Of a stretch of 21,675 bases of DNA, positions 6,699 to 14,370 are shown piece by piece. The first letter of the stretch is position 1; every line of letters begins with the position of its first letter. The stretch lies in NCBI GenBank assembly GCA_963976395.1, contig CAXBLG010000056.1, positions 1 to 21,675 of the forward strand. The letters are read 5' to 3'. A program made the translations under genes and the position numbers. Source of the DNA: UBA11612 sp963976395 (GTDB lineage Bacteria > Pseudomonadota > Alphaproteobacteria > Rhodospirillales > Rhodospirillaceae). Below the pieces are notes generated by a model, which was not told where the DNA came from, made no database searches, and saw only the letters and a list, made by a program, of their open reading frames with translations.

Positions 6699-8767
6699 TG
6701 GAGCGCGGAATTATTTACCTCGCCACAGGTCCGGAACAGGCCATAGAAGGCGCATTTCTCTCGGCGGAAAGCGTGAAGCGCATGTCCCCCGGCGTGCACA
6801 TCACTTTATTTACCGACCAGCCCCGCAATCTGTTGTGCGCCTCAAGCTGCTTTGATGTCGTTGAGACCGTGCAGAGCGAGACTGGCGCAGAGTCAGACGA
6901 TACGAAGCAACACCTTCACTGCATCAAAAGCCTCGCGCGCACACCTTATGAGCGCACTTTGCACCTGAGCAACGATAGCCGCGCGCTTAGCCGTGCGATT
7001 CCCGATGTTTTTAAATTTCTCGATACCAGCGATATTGCACTCGCCGAAGACTCTATCGACGGTCGTGACATTCGGAAGCAAATAGGACGCCGCTTGTTCA
7101 ACAGCAGCGTCATGTTGTTTCGGCGCAATGACTCTATATTGAAATTCTTGGCCCGTTGGGAACAAGAATTAGAACGCAACGTCAAGCGTGCCGCAGAGGT
7201 GTCTTTGATCACTGTGCCGGAACTTGCCCATATCGAGCATGACGATGACCAGCGCGAAATTCTTAAAAGTAGCCAGTTCGCCTTGATGCAAGTCCTAAAC
7301 CCCGAGGCAAATCCGCTGGGATTGCGCGTGGCGACGCTGGACGACTCATGGAATTTCGACGGCGAAGAAATAAGCGAGGCGATCAACATCATGCGCTCGG
7401 ACGTATTCAAGATGTCGACCAAGGCCGACATTCTGGATGTTGCAAACGCATGGGTGGCGGCCGGTCGGGAAGACGAAGCAGAGCCGCTCTACGACTATGT
7501 GGGCACGTTTGGTCCTATGCGGCAGCTCCGCGCCTATTGGCCGCTCGCGCTGACCTGCGGCTCACCCGACCGCAACGGCGAAGAATGGGCAAGTCCACGC
7601 CTGAAACGCGCCGACCTTCATATCAACTATCAGCAGTACAAACTGGCCGCGCACATTCTAAGCAGCATCACCGAGAGTGCATTGCGCGCTCATGTTCTCA
7701 CGGGGCAGGCCCGGATCGCGCTTGGCAGCAGCGCCGTCGCAGATGCACTTGATTTGATTGATCAGGCGCTTGCGATCGCTCCGCACTCGTCGTATGCCGC
7801 GATAATTCAGGGCGTGGCCCTGATGACCGCCAGCCGCTCTCAAGACGCCATCGCACCGCTGTCGCGCGCCGCTGAAGACGGACGGGCGGGTGCCTTCTTC
7901 CTGCTGGGCCTCGCCTGGTTGAAGATGGAAAAATATGAGGAAGCTGCCGACGCCTACAAAAAGGGAATCGCTTTCGATCCTGACGATCCGGGTCCAAAAA
8001 ACAACCTTCTCCCCACGCTCCTGGCGGCGCGGAAATATCCGGAGACCATTGAGTACGCCGATCAAGTGCTTGCCCGACAAACCGGACACACAACGTCGCT
8101 TGCCTTTAAGTGCATTGCCCTCGGCGAAACGAGCCGTACCGACGAACTCAGCGATTTGCTTGATCAGAAAAAACTAGTTGTCATTGAACAGCTGGCACAA
8201 CCAGCGCCGTTTCAAGATTTGGCCGCCTTCAATCGCGCCTTGGCCCGGGAAATTGCCGCAGATCCGACACTAGCGTTTGAGCGCAATACAACGCGATTCG
8301 GCCACCAAACCGACGATGTCGGGCGCACCACGGCCCCGGCCATTCACGCCCTCAATGAACAACTTCTGGCCGTGGCCAAGCGCCGCGCGCGGACTGAAAA
8401 AATGATGTCGGACCATCCGTTTCACCAGGCGGCACCGCGAGACTTTATTATTTATTCTTGGGGCGTAATCATGGAGAACGAAGGACATCAGGCGCCGCAT
8501 TTTCACCCTCATGGGTGGCTAAGCGGCGTTTATTATATTGAGGTTCCGGACGAGATTTCGGACTCTGATCCCGAGCGCAATGGATGGTTGGAGTTTGGCC
8601 GGGGTGATGCCCGTTGGCACCGGGAGGAGACATCGATGCCGACCCGGCAAGTTCTCCCGAAGACCGGAATGTTAATCACATTCCCATCGTTTTTCTGGCA
8701 CCGGACACGGCCGATGCACTCCAAAAAGCCGCGCATCTCCTTCGCGTTCGATATTATCCCCATCTAA
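6695..8767 (+). CDS. Glycosyltransferase-like / TPR / 2OG-Fe(II) oxygenase-like fusion protein
   Basis: A 690-residue cytoplasmic protein with three parts. Residues 1-230 resemble a nucleotide-sugar glycosyltransferase fold: strand GIIYLATG, then KSLARTPYERTLHL and VFKFLDTSDIALAED. The place of the metal-binding DxD reads S92-N93-D94. Residues about 320-470 hold TPR-like helical pairs, for example GAFFLLGLAWLKMEKYEEAA and YKKGIAFDPDDPG. Residues about 590-690 match the putative 2OG-Fe(II) oxygenase family (PF13759 type): HFHPHGWLSGVYYIEVP with His602/604, LPKTGMLITFPSFFWHRT with His669, and RISFAFDI containing the likely 2-oxoglutarate-binding Arg. ATGA overlap with ogt suggests coupling. TPR-oxygenase proteins of this type are known; their substrates are mostly unknown. 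A role in modifying a protein or glycan is inference. Confidence 0.85.
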   Translation: MMERGIIYLATGPEQAIEGAFLSAESVKRMSPGVHITLFTDQPRNLLCASSCFDVVETVQSETGAESDDTKQHLHCIKSLARTPYERTLHLSNDSRALSRAIPDVFKFLDTSDIALAEDSIDGRDIRKQIGRRLFNSSVMLFRRNDSILKFLARWEQELERNVKRAAEVSLITVPELAHIEHDDDQREILKSSQFALMQVLNPEANPLGLRVATLDDSWNFDGEEISEAINIMRSDVFKMSTKADILDVANAWVAAGREDEAEPLYDYVGTFGPMRQLRAYWPLALTCGSPDRNGEEWASPRLKRADLHINYQQYKLAAHILSSITESALRAHVLTGQARIALGSSAVADALDLIDQALAIAPHSSYAAIIQGVALMTASRSQDAIAPLSRAAEDGRAGAFFLLGLAWLKMEKYEEAADAYKKGIAFDPDDPGPKNNLLPTLLAARKYPETIEYADQVLARQTGHTTSLAFKCIALGETSRTDELSDLLDQKKLVVIEQLAQPAPFQDLAAFNRALAREIAADPTLAFERNTTRFGHQTDDVGRTTAPAIHALNEQLLAVAKRRARTEKMMSDHPFHQAAPRDFIIYSWGVIMENEGHQAPHFHPHGWLSGVYYIEVPDEISDSDPERNGWLEFGRGDARWHREETSMPTRQVLPKTGMLITFPSFFWHRTRPMHSKKPRISFAFDIIPI

Positions 8768-8786
8768 AGCCCGGGCTAGCTACGCG

Positions 8787-10139
8787 CTATTCAATGGGCC
8801 GCCGGTCATCCAAGAGGTCTTGCTTGCCCGCCTCGGAACGCTCTTCTTCCACCATCTGCTCGACATGGGCATCGGGTGCCGTATCCTCGTTCACCGGACC
8901 GTCCACTTTCTTGGCGGAAGCATGCTCGCCTCGGCGAGGGACCGCTTCGGCCCCCTTCAACGGCAGCGACACCCCTTCGTCAAACCGCAGCCTGTAGATC
9001 GGTTCGGGCAACGCAAAGCCAGCATTTTCAAGCGCGCTTTTTGCAGCCTGGATGGCAACACTGCGTCCCTTATGAAAATCAGTATGGGTCTGATCAACCC
9101 AGCCGAAGAAGCGCAGCACGATATTTGAGTCGCCGACATTTTGAATGATTGCTGTAGCGGGCGGCGTATCGAGGACAAAGGGTAAAGCGTTCACCGCCGC
9201 CAGCCCGACAGCCATGCCGTCTATAGGATCATCTTCGGCGTCGACGCCAAGGTCGAATGCAAATCGCCGTTCCGAGTTTCGCGTATAGTTCAAAATAACC
9301 GATTTAAAAACGGTCGAATTTGGAATTCGAAGATGATTACCGTCGAGCGTCATTAAAATTGTCGCGCGGGATGTGAGGCGAATCACACGGCCTTCATGAC
9401 CTTCGATGACAACGTGGTCGTTGGCGCGGAACGGCTGGCGCAAACTCAGCATAAGACTGGAGACATAGTTATCGACCGTGTCACGTACGGCAAACCCCAG
9501 CGCGATGCCGACCACACCCGCGCCGCCGAGCACCGCCCCCAGCAAAGCCGTTGCGCCCAGAATCTGAAGAGCCGCCACCAATCCTAAAATGACAAAGATA
9601 ATCCGCACAAAAGTTGCGACCAGTTCCGCCAGAAACGGGTTTGGCGTCAGCCATTGCCAAAGACGGTCTATTGAAGCGAGCAGATAACCTGCGAGGCCGA
9701 TCAAAAACCCAATTCCCAGAGCCACGCCGACGAGCGGCCCCGCGCTGATAAGACCGCGCACCTGATCGCTAAACTGGTTGATGGCCGGCGCGAGATTTGT
9801 ATCTACGTCAAGATCGCGCGTCAGATCATTCTGTACGGTGACAACCCCGACCACGCGCGAAGCGATGGCCTCGGCGCGGTCTATGTCTGCCGTGCGTGGT
9901 ACGGTCCCGCTGAGAGTCACCACACCTGCCGACACACGCACCTGCACTGCACGTAGCGATTCAATTTCCGCGAAAATACTGCGAATACGCCCCTCGATGC
10001 CGGCGGCGCTGGAGACAGCGTCTTCCGTTTCAATTGCACTCGTTGGAGGAGCTACCGCCGGAGCAGCTTGTTGCGCTATGGCTGACGCTGCACATAAAAC
10101 AAGCGCCGCCGCAAAGAGCAGGATTCGAGTGATACTCAT
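8787..10139 (-). CDS. BON-domain mechanosensitive ion channel (MscS family)
   Basis: A 450-residue inner-membrane channel that would open under membrane tension and release solutes during osmotic downshock. Domains in order are a signal peptide ending near AIA-QQ (residue 22), a BON domain (about 48-110, with VSAGVVTLSGTV), and TM segments at about 135-157 and 170-194. The pore-lining TM3 (about 195-232) has the Gly/Ala-rich GAVLGGAGVVGIALGFAVRD of MscS. The beta domain follows with PFRANDHVVIEGHEGRVIRLTSRATIL and IPNSTVF. The C-terminal tail (about 395-450) is highly charged and probably disordered. A periplasmic BON domain fused to MscS is a known but less common layout. BON domains bind phospholipid or other envelope parts. 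Only 19 bp separate its stop from that of the convergent fusion-protein gene. It is divergent from the LysE-type gene. Confidence 0.93.
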   Translation of the reverse strand: MSITRILLFAAALVLCAASAIAQQAAPAVAPPTSAIETEDAVSSAAGIEGRIRSIFAEIESLRAVQVRVSAGVVTLSGTVPRTADIDRAEAIASRVVGVVTVQNDLTRDLDVDTNLAPAINQFSDQVRGLISAGPLVGVALGIGFLIGLAGYLLASIDRLWQWLTPNPFLAELVATFVRIIFVILGLVAALQILGATALLGAVLGGAGVVGIALGFAVRDTVDNYVSSLMLSLRQPFRANDHVVIEGHEGRVIRLTSRATILMTLDGNHLRIPNSTVFKSVILNYTRNSERRFAFDLGVDAEDDPIDGMAVGLAAVNALPFVLDTPPATAIIQNVGDSNIVLRFFGWVDQTHTDFHKGRSVAIQAAKSALENAGFALPEPIYRLRFDEGVSLPLKGAEAVPRRGEHASAKKVDGPVNEDTAPDAHVEQMVEEERSEAGKQDLLDDRRPIE

Positions 10140-10293
10140 GCACCCACAATGCCGAAGTTACCGCATATATCAAATAACATTCGCCCCTCAGCGCGCCGGG
10201 CTTTTTCCCAGTGATGATACTGGAATATTGGAAAATGTTTGATTGGCGTATAGTTGCGGCTGCTAAACTGCTCACCCCTTCGGACCTAGACCG
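10140..10293. promoter_or_regulatory. Divergent promoter region between the MscS channel and LysE-type exporter
   Basis: The 154-bp region must drive both genes. An inverted repeat CCAGT-GATGAT-ACTGG lies near 10208-10223. A weak candidate promoter for the exporter is TTGGAA (10228-10233) with TATAGT (10249-10254), but the 15-bp spacing is short. The ribosome binding sites on both sides are weak. Confidence 0.3.
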
Positions 10294-10920
10294 ATGCTCT
10301 CGCTAGAGACAATTCTCACATTCATAGCTGCCGCTGTGGTTCTCTCGTTCGTGCCCGGACCGGATAACCTTTTTGTCCTGACCCAGTCCGCACTCAAAGG
10401 ATGGAGAACCGGCGTTGTTGTGACACTGGGCCTATGCAGCGGACTAGTCATCCACACCGTGGCCGTGGCGCTTGGTGTTGCTGTGATATTTCAAACGTCA
10501 CAGCTGGCGTTCACAACCTTGAAGGTGATTGGCGCGGCCTATCTTCTGTACCTTGCGTATCGCGCATTTCGGGCAACGCCCGAGACGTTAGACAAGAGCA
10601 GCGGCCCTCGCGGCTTTCGGAAGATGTATTTGCGCGGCGTTCTTATGAACGTGACAAACCCCAAGGTCGCCATTTTCTTTCTCGCCTTTCTGCCGCAGTT
10701 TACAGCTCCGGTTCGTGGCAGCATCGTTGTGCAGATGTTTGCTTTGGGCGCGCTCTTTATCGCGTCCGCGTTTTTGTCCTTTCTAGCGATTTCTCTTACC
10801 GCCGGATTTCTAAGCCGGTCGCTGCAACACTCAAACAAGGGCCAGATCGTTCTCAGTAGGATCGCCGGCCTGGTTTTTGTCGGTTTGGCGATGAAACTTA
10901 TTGTCTCTCAGCGACAATAG
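10294..10920 (+). CDS. LysE/RhtB family amino-acid exporter
   Basis: A 208-residue inner-membrane protein with about six hydrophobic segments, the family's usual size. The hallmark near the N-terminus is FVPGPDNLFVLTQSALKGWRTG, followed by LGLCSGLVIHTVAVALG. LKVIGAAYLLYLAYRAFR and FRKMYLRGVLMNVTNPKVAIFFLAFLPQF are the conserved middle blocks. Family members export amino acids such as lysine, threonine, homoserine or cysteine derivatives, and the substrate here cannot be told. It is transcribed alone; about 200 bp separate it from the downstream signalling gene. Confidence 0.95.
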   Translation: MLSLETILTFIAAAVVLSFVPGPDNLFVLTQSALKGWRTGVVVTLGLCSGLVIHTVAVALGVAVIFQTSQLAFTTLKVIGAAYLLYLAYRAFRATPETLDKSSGPRGFRKMYLRGVLMNVTNPKVAIFFLAFLPQFTAPVRGSIVVQMFALGALFIASAFLSFLAISLTAGFLSRSLQHSNKGQIVLSRIAGLVFVGLAMKLIVSQRQ

Positions 10921-11124
10921 GTACGAAGCCAAGTCCGGACGCCCGCGCAAATAGCCAACTTTCAGGGATGAGTACGCCAAAAGGCGTAGGCCCATCGAAT
11001 TAGGGGTATCGGGTGTATATACCGATGCAGTCGTGATTTCCGTACGGTTCTCGAACAAGTTGAGACTTCAAGCGCAGACAACCTCAATCACGGTAAGACG
11101 GTTGGCGCAGGGAGGAAGAGAGCC
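10921..11124 (+). promoter_or_regulatory. Intergenic leader of the PAS-EAL gene
   Basis: This region contains a perfect 6-bp hairpin TACGCC-AAAA-GGCGTA (10973-10988) without a T-run. It also holds a short inverted repeat ATCGG-N9-CCGAT (11008-11026) around a TATATA-rich stretch that could be a promoter or operator. A strong ribosome binding site, AGGGAGGA (11109-11116), lies 8 nt before the ATG at 11125. Confidence 0.4.
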
Positions 11125-13215
11125 ATGGAACAGCCTAACCTGCTCCAGATCGACGAGAGATCTCACCACACCGACCTCACAAGCATTGCCGGTTTATGGG
11201 GCATCGAACTCGACGCCGAGCTGTGGGTGAAGTCACTGACACCGCCGCAGGGTCTTGAACCGAATGACTGCCCCTGCGGCCCTGATTTAATCGGCGAAAA
11301 TTTTCTGGATGGCTTTATTAAACCGACATCGCCCTCCAATGGATCGACATTGGAAGAACAGTTTTCCAGCCGCGCTCAGATTCAACATATTACTCTGGCA
11401 AAGAAATGCGAATCCGGACTCGTATCCACCTTTCTCATCAATGGGATTCCCAAATTTTCAAATAATGGAACTTTCACAGGGTACAGTTGCTCTCTATTGG
11501 ACGTGACCACCGTGGCATCGAGAGCGGAAGAGCCACCTTATTATGAAGCCATGCTCAGCACATTCATCAACAACGTTCCCAGTACAGTTGTTATCAAGGA
11601 TGTTGAAGGTCGATTCATAGCTGTGAACCCCTTAGCTGAACGTAATTACGGCGTACCGCGGGGCCGGTTAATTGGACGCTGCGCAAGCGATGTCCTGCCT
11701 GGTGACGTTGCTCGGCAGTCTTGCCGTGAAGACAGCAGTGTGCTGGAAACTGAAGCCATGCGCGAAGTTGAAGAGAGTTATGATTGGCCCGACGGCGTTC
11801 ATACCTTTCATACCTTTAAATTTCCGATCTTCGATTCTGATCAGTGTCTCATCGGGAGCGGCGCCATCGGCATAGATCTAACCCCGTCCAAACGGATCGA
11901 GCAGGGCCTTTTATATCGCGCCTACTATGACAGCGTCACCGGTCTGCCGAACAACCAGCTTGCGCATGATCGCTTATCCCAAGCTATTGCCGCTGCAAAA
12001 CGCTTCGACAAAAAGGCCGGCGTTTTGGTGATCGATCTGAATTACTTTCGCGAGACGAGGAATGCGGACTCGCAAAACAATGATGAAATCTATTTAAAAA
12101 TCGCAAGAGCACTTAAGAGAATACATCGCGAGATCGACACAGTTGCCAGACTCGATGAAACAACTTTTTGCGTGGTTCTCTCTAACCTCAGTCCAACCGA
12201 TAGCCTGCAAGCAATCGCCGACAAGACGCTGGATCTAATTCGCAGTCATAAAAACCGCGAAAACGGAACTGAGCTTTTCCGGCCAGCCATAGGCATGGCT
12301 TTGAGTCCCGACGACTCCTGCAACGCCAGCGATCTTATGCAGCAAGCACGGCTCGCGAGCAAAAAAGCAAGAAAGCATGGTCAATATGGCATTTGCCGCT
12401 ATGACCGGGAGACACTTGGCGCTCTTGTGCGGCGCCGCGAAATTGAAGCAACTCTCTTTCATGCCGCAGGCCGCGACGAGTTGGAGCTTGCCTATCAGCC
12501 CATCACGGAAGCCGCCACCGGCAACATTATCGGCGCTGAAGCTCTTGTGCGCTGGACGAGCCCTGAGCTAGGGCGCATCGGTCCCGACGAGTTTATCCCT
12601 ATCGCCGAAAAGACAGGTGCGATTGTTGATATCGGACGTTGGGTACTGCACAGGGCCTGTACCGACGCGGTAAAAATCAACGCCTGTTCGTCGAGATCAA
12701 TCGTCACCAGTGTCAACGTCTCTGCGCGACAGCTTACGAATGCAGACTTTGTGGATACTGTTAAAGCGGCCCTTCATGAGGCCGCACTTTCGCCAAGTCT
12801 ATTAAAGATTGAACTGACGGAGACAACATTGGCTGACGATGAACCTGTCGCCAAGGCTGTCATCGACGAACTGCGAACACTCGGCGTAAAGATCGTACTG
12901 GATGATTTCGGAACGGGCTACTCGGCTCTCTTGTATTTGCAAAAGTACAGCTTTAACCAACTGAAAATTGATCGTGCGTTCGTCGACGAAATGGACAAGC
13001 ACAAGGACGGATTTTTACTGACGGAAGGTATTATCCGCATGGCCCACTCCCTTAGGCTGGAAGTCGTCGCAGAGGGCGTGGAAACGACCGCTCAAAGAAA
13101 TATTTTGATCGACTTAGGCTGTGATTTTCTCCAGGGCTACCTGATCAGCAAGCCGGTCCCAGTGCACGGGTTTTTACAGCTCTTGCGACCCGAAAAAGTG
13201 GTCAGCGCAGCCTAA
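11125..13215 (+). CDS. PAS-PAS-GGDEF(degenerate)-EAL protein, probable c-di-GMP phosphodiesterase
   Basis: A 696-residue soluble sensor. An N-terminal PAS-like region (about 15-130) ends in GIPKFSNNGTFTGYSCSLLDVTT. A second PAS domain follows (about 140-255; VVIKDVEGRFIAVNP and a C-terminal IGIDLT). The GGDEF domain (about 262-430) opens with the expected YDSVTGLPN, but the signature reads D344-E-T-T-F348 in ARLDETTF, and the 'lDlD.FK.iND' segment is also altered. It is therefore unlikely to make c-di-GMP. The EAL domain (about 437-690) looks complete: EALVRW (Glu472), NVSARQL (Asn531), ELTET, VLDDFGTGYS (Asp593/594), LKIDRAFV (Lys614), EGVET (Glu650) and FLQGYLISKP. The expected activity is c-di-GMP to pGpG, tuned by the PAS signals. 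No TM segment is evident. A strong ribosome binding site fixes the start. Confidence 0.93.
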   Translation: MEQPNLLQIDERSHHTDLTSIAGLWGIELDAELWVKSLTPPQGLEPNDCPCGPDLIGENFLDGFIKPTSPSNGSTLEEQFSSRAQIQHITLAKKCESGLVSTFLINGIPKFSNNGTFTGYSCSLLDVTTVASRAEEPPYYEAMLSTFINNVPSTVVIKDVEGRFIAVNPLAERNYGVPRGRLIGRCASDVLPGDVARQSCREDSSVLETEAMREVEESYDWPDGVHTFHTFKFPIFDSDQCLIGSGAIGIDLTPSKRIEQGLLYRAYYDSVTGLPNNQLAHDRLSQAIAAAKRFDKKAGVLVIDLNYFRETRNADSQNNDEIYLKIARALKRIHREIDTVARLDETTFCVVLSNLSPTDSLQAIADKTLDLIRSHKNRENGTELFRPAIGMALSPDDSCNASDLMQQARLASKKARKHGQYGICRYDRETLGALVRRREIEATLFHAAGRDELELAYQPITEAATGNIIGAEALVRWTSPELGRIGPDEFIPIAEKTGAIVDIGRWVLHRACTDAVKINACSSRSIVTSVNVSARQLTNADFVDTVKAALHEAALSPSLLKIELTETTLADDEPVAKAVIDELRTLGVKIVLDDFGTGYSALLYLQKYSFNQLKIDRAFVDEMDKHKDGFLLTEGIIRMAHSLRLEVVAEGVETTAQRNILIDLGCDFLQGYLISKPVPVHGFLQLLRPEKVVSAA

Positions 13216-13244
13216 GTTCCAACCAATAGTCTCACATCACCGCC

Positions 13245-13270
13245 CGTTAGCCTGTCTAACGTACTGTTTT
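13245..13270 (+). terminator. Possible weak terminator after the PAS-EAL gene
   Basis: A 6-bp stem, CGTTAG (13245-13250) with CTAACG (13256-13261), closes a 5-nt loop 30 bp after the stop codon. It is followed by TACTGTTTT. The stem is short and AT-containing and the T-run is not immediate, so this is a weak call. Confidence 0.3.
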
Positions 13271-13440
13271 CGGCCTTAAGGCAAATTCTTGGCTGAAATC
13301 AGTAGTTATGCTTATCATTTGATGTGATTTTGATCTCAGACTAATGGCACTTACAATAAGCATATTGTTTCGATACGATATGATTCACTCATTGATTTTC
13401 AAAATGATGAACCGCGACCTAGCACGGTACCCGTTTTGCC
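13271..13440 (+). promoter_or_regulatory. AT-rich upstream region of the LuxR-type regulator with a 9-bp inverted repeat
   Basis: The stretch is clearly AT-rich compared with its surroundings. TATGCTTAT (13307-13315) and ATAAGCATA (13356-13364) form a perfect inverted repeat with half-sites about 49 bp apart centre to centre, roughly five helical turns. This could be a paired operator. No good ribosome binding site precedes the ATG at 13441. Confidence 0.4.
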
Positions 13441-14127
13441 ATGAATGTTCTCATTGCCGACGATCACAGCTTAATGAGGGATATCCTTCGCCAATACACG
13501 ATGCTGCTAGACGAGAATACGCAGATCTTTGAGGCGAGTTCCCTAGAGGAAGTGCGAAGCCACGCGGCTTCGATGTCTCCTGATCTCGTTTTACTAGATC
13601 TCGACATGCCCGGTATGGATGGTACCAAGAGCATCGCTGAAGTGACTGCCATTTACCCTGAAGCGCGACTTGCCGTGATATCGGCCACTATAGACGGCGA
13701 CACCATTTCATCCGCGTTCCGCAATGGTGCCCATGGCTATATTCCGAAAACCATGCGCGCGAAGTCGCTTGTTAACGCGCTCCGATTGATTTTGAACGGC
13801 GAAACCTATGTTCCGCCTGCTATCATGGACTTTGTTTCAGAGGATACTCAAACAGCGCTGCCGGGCAATGAACCCGCAACAAATATTCCCCCGGAACTTA
13901 GTAAATTGACCACCCGTGAAGTTATGGTTCTTCTGAGACTGATAGAAGGCAAAAGCAACAAAGAAATAGCGATTGATCTTGGCCTTCAGGAGGTCACTGT
14001 AAAAGTTCATTTACGAAATGTTTTTCGAAAGCTGAAAGCAAACAACAGGACGGATGCAGTTCGCATTGCTCTTTTAGCTGGCGATCCTTCTACCTGGAAC
14101 CTGCGGACTCCTCACAAAACCACCTAA
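13441..14127 (+). CDS. NarL/FixJ (LuxR-type) DNA-binding response regulator
   Basis: A 228-residue transcription factor controlled by phosphorylation. The receiver domain (1-120) has the acidic pair Asp7/Asp8 in IADDHS, the phospho-acceptor Asp53 in LLDLDMPGMDG, Ser81 in AVISAT and Lys103 in GYIPKT. A linker (about 125-150) leads to a LuxR-type helix-turn-helix domain (about 152-212) with the family pattern LTTREVMVLLRLIEGKSNKEIA and VTVKVHLRNVFRKLK. It has no kinase directly next to it in a shared transcript. The hybrid kinase gene starts about 240 bp downstream and is a plausible but unproven partner. Base composition is visibly more AT-rich than the ABC-F and guaA genes. Confidence 0.95.
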   Translation: MNVLIADDHSLMRDILRQYTMLLDENTQIFEASSLEEVRSHAASMSPDLVLLDLDMPGMDGTKSIAEVTAIYPEARLAVISATIDGDTISSAFRNGAHGYIPKTMRAKSLVNALRLILNGETYVPPAIMDFVSEDTQTALPGNEPATNIPPELSKLTTREVMVLLRLIEGKSNKEIAIDLGLQEVTVKVHLRNVFRKLKANNRTDAVRIALLAGDPSTWNLRTPHKTT

Positions 14128-14137
14128 AAACCAGATA

Positions 14138-14219
14138 CTCCCATCCAATAATCAGGCGACTTGCCGGTCACATTTCAGGTGATGCGGTTGACATCCTTCA
14201 TCTCGATAAAGAAGCGGTT
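14138..14219 (-). pseudogene. Diverged remnant of the guaA 3' end
   Basis: Read on the minus strand, this segment encodes NRFFIEMKDVNRIT, then a stop, then NVTGK, and after a 2-base shift IGWE. The real guaA ends NRIINEVKGVNRVT, YDVTSKPPG, TIEWE. On the plus strand, 14161-14220 aligns without gaps to 20880-20939 with roughly 13 mismatches in 60, including shared runs GGTCACAT, GCGGTTGAC and GCGGTTCG. The match continues through ACTCCCA..CAAT to the guaA stop region. It is in the same orientation as guaA. It has an internal TGA, a small deletion and no terminal stop, so it cannot be functional. It may be a displaced attachment-site copy or a leftover of a duplication. Confidence 0.75.
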
Positions 14220-14226
14220 CGAGCCG

Positions 14227-14279
14227 TGATGCTTTTTGACGGTGTCGCAATTCTTACTGCCTTGTAGAGCGGAGCACAT
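14227..14279 (-). pseudogene. Remnant resembling the first 16 codons of a yffB-like gene
   Basis: Starting from an ATG at 14277-14279, the minus strand reads MCSALQGSKNCDTVKK. The intact YffB-like protein at 4913-5269 begins MTATLYGIKNCDTIKK. The ATGs align, the Leu, Gly and KNCDT.KK positions coincide, and roughly two thirds of about 50 bases match. After KK the similarity stops, and the frame runs HHGS directly into the guaA-like remnant, giving a 34-codon chimeric open frame (14175-14279). The match is short, so coincidence is possible, but the nine-residue motif is specific to this family. Confidence 0.5.
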
Positions 14280-14370
14280 GAGGCGTATGGCTTTCCGGGT
14301 ACGCGAACTATTTCCCCCGCCAATATGCCTGTATAGTACCGCGCATTGCCTGGGGGATTGGTGCCAAATC

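Noticed and set aside
8768..8777. Perfect 10-bp palindrome AGCCCGGGCT between two convergent stop codons
   Set aside because: It has no loop and no T-run, so it does not act as a classic terminator. A palindrome of this size is common in GC-rich DNA.
10973..10988. TACGCC-AAAA-GGCGTA hairpin as terminator of the LysE-type gene
   Set aside because: The stem is only 6 bp and no T-run follows on either strand.
13344..13532. Small 62-codon open frame overlapping the start of the LuxR-type regulator
   Set aside because: It overlaps a well-supported response regulator in another frame, has no ribosome binding site and shows no recognisable motif.
14213..14230. GCGGTTCGAGCCGT, which looks like a tRNA T-arm
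   Set aside because: The flanking bases do not make a 5-bp T-stem with a 7-nt loop, and no acceptor, D or anticodon arm is found. The segment is explained by guaA similarity.
14236..14370. Upstream extension of the hybrid kinase to TTG 14236 or ATG 14278
   Set aside because: The extra residues have no kinase-like character and overlap the guaA/yffB-like remnant. The membrane domain begins shortly after ATG 14371.
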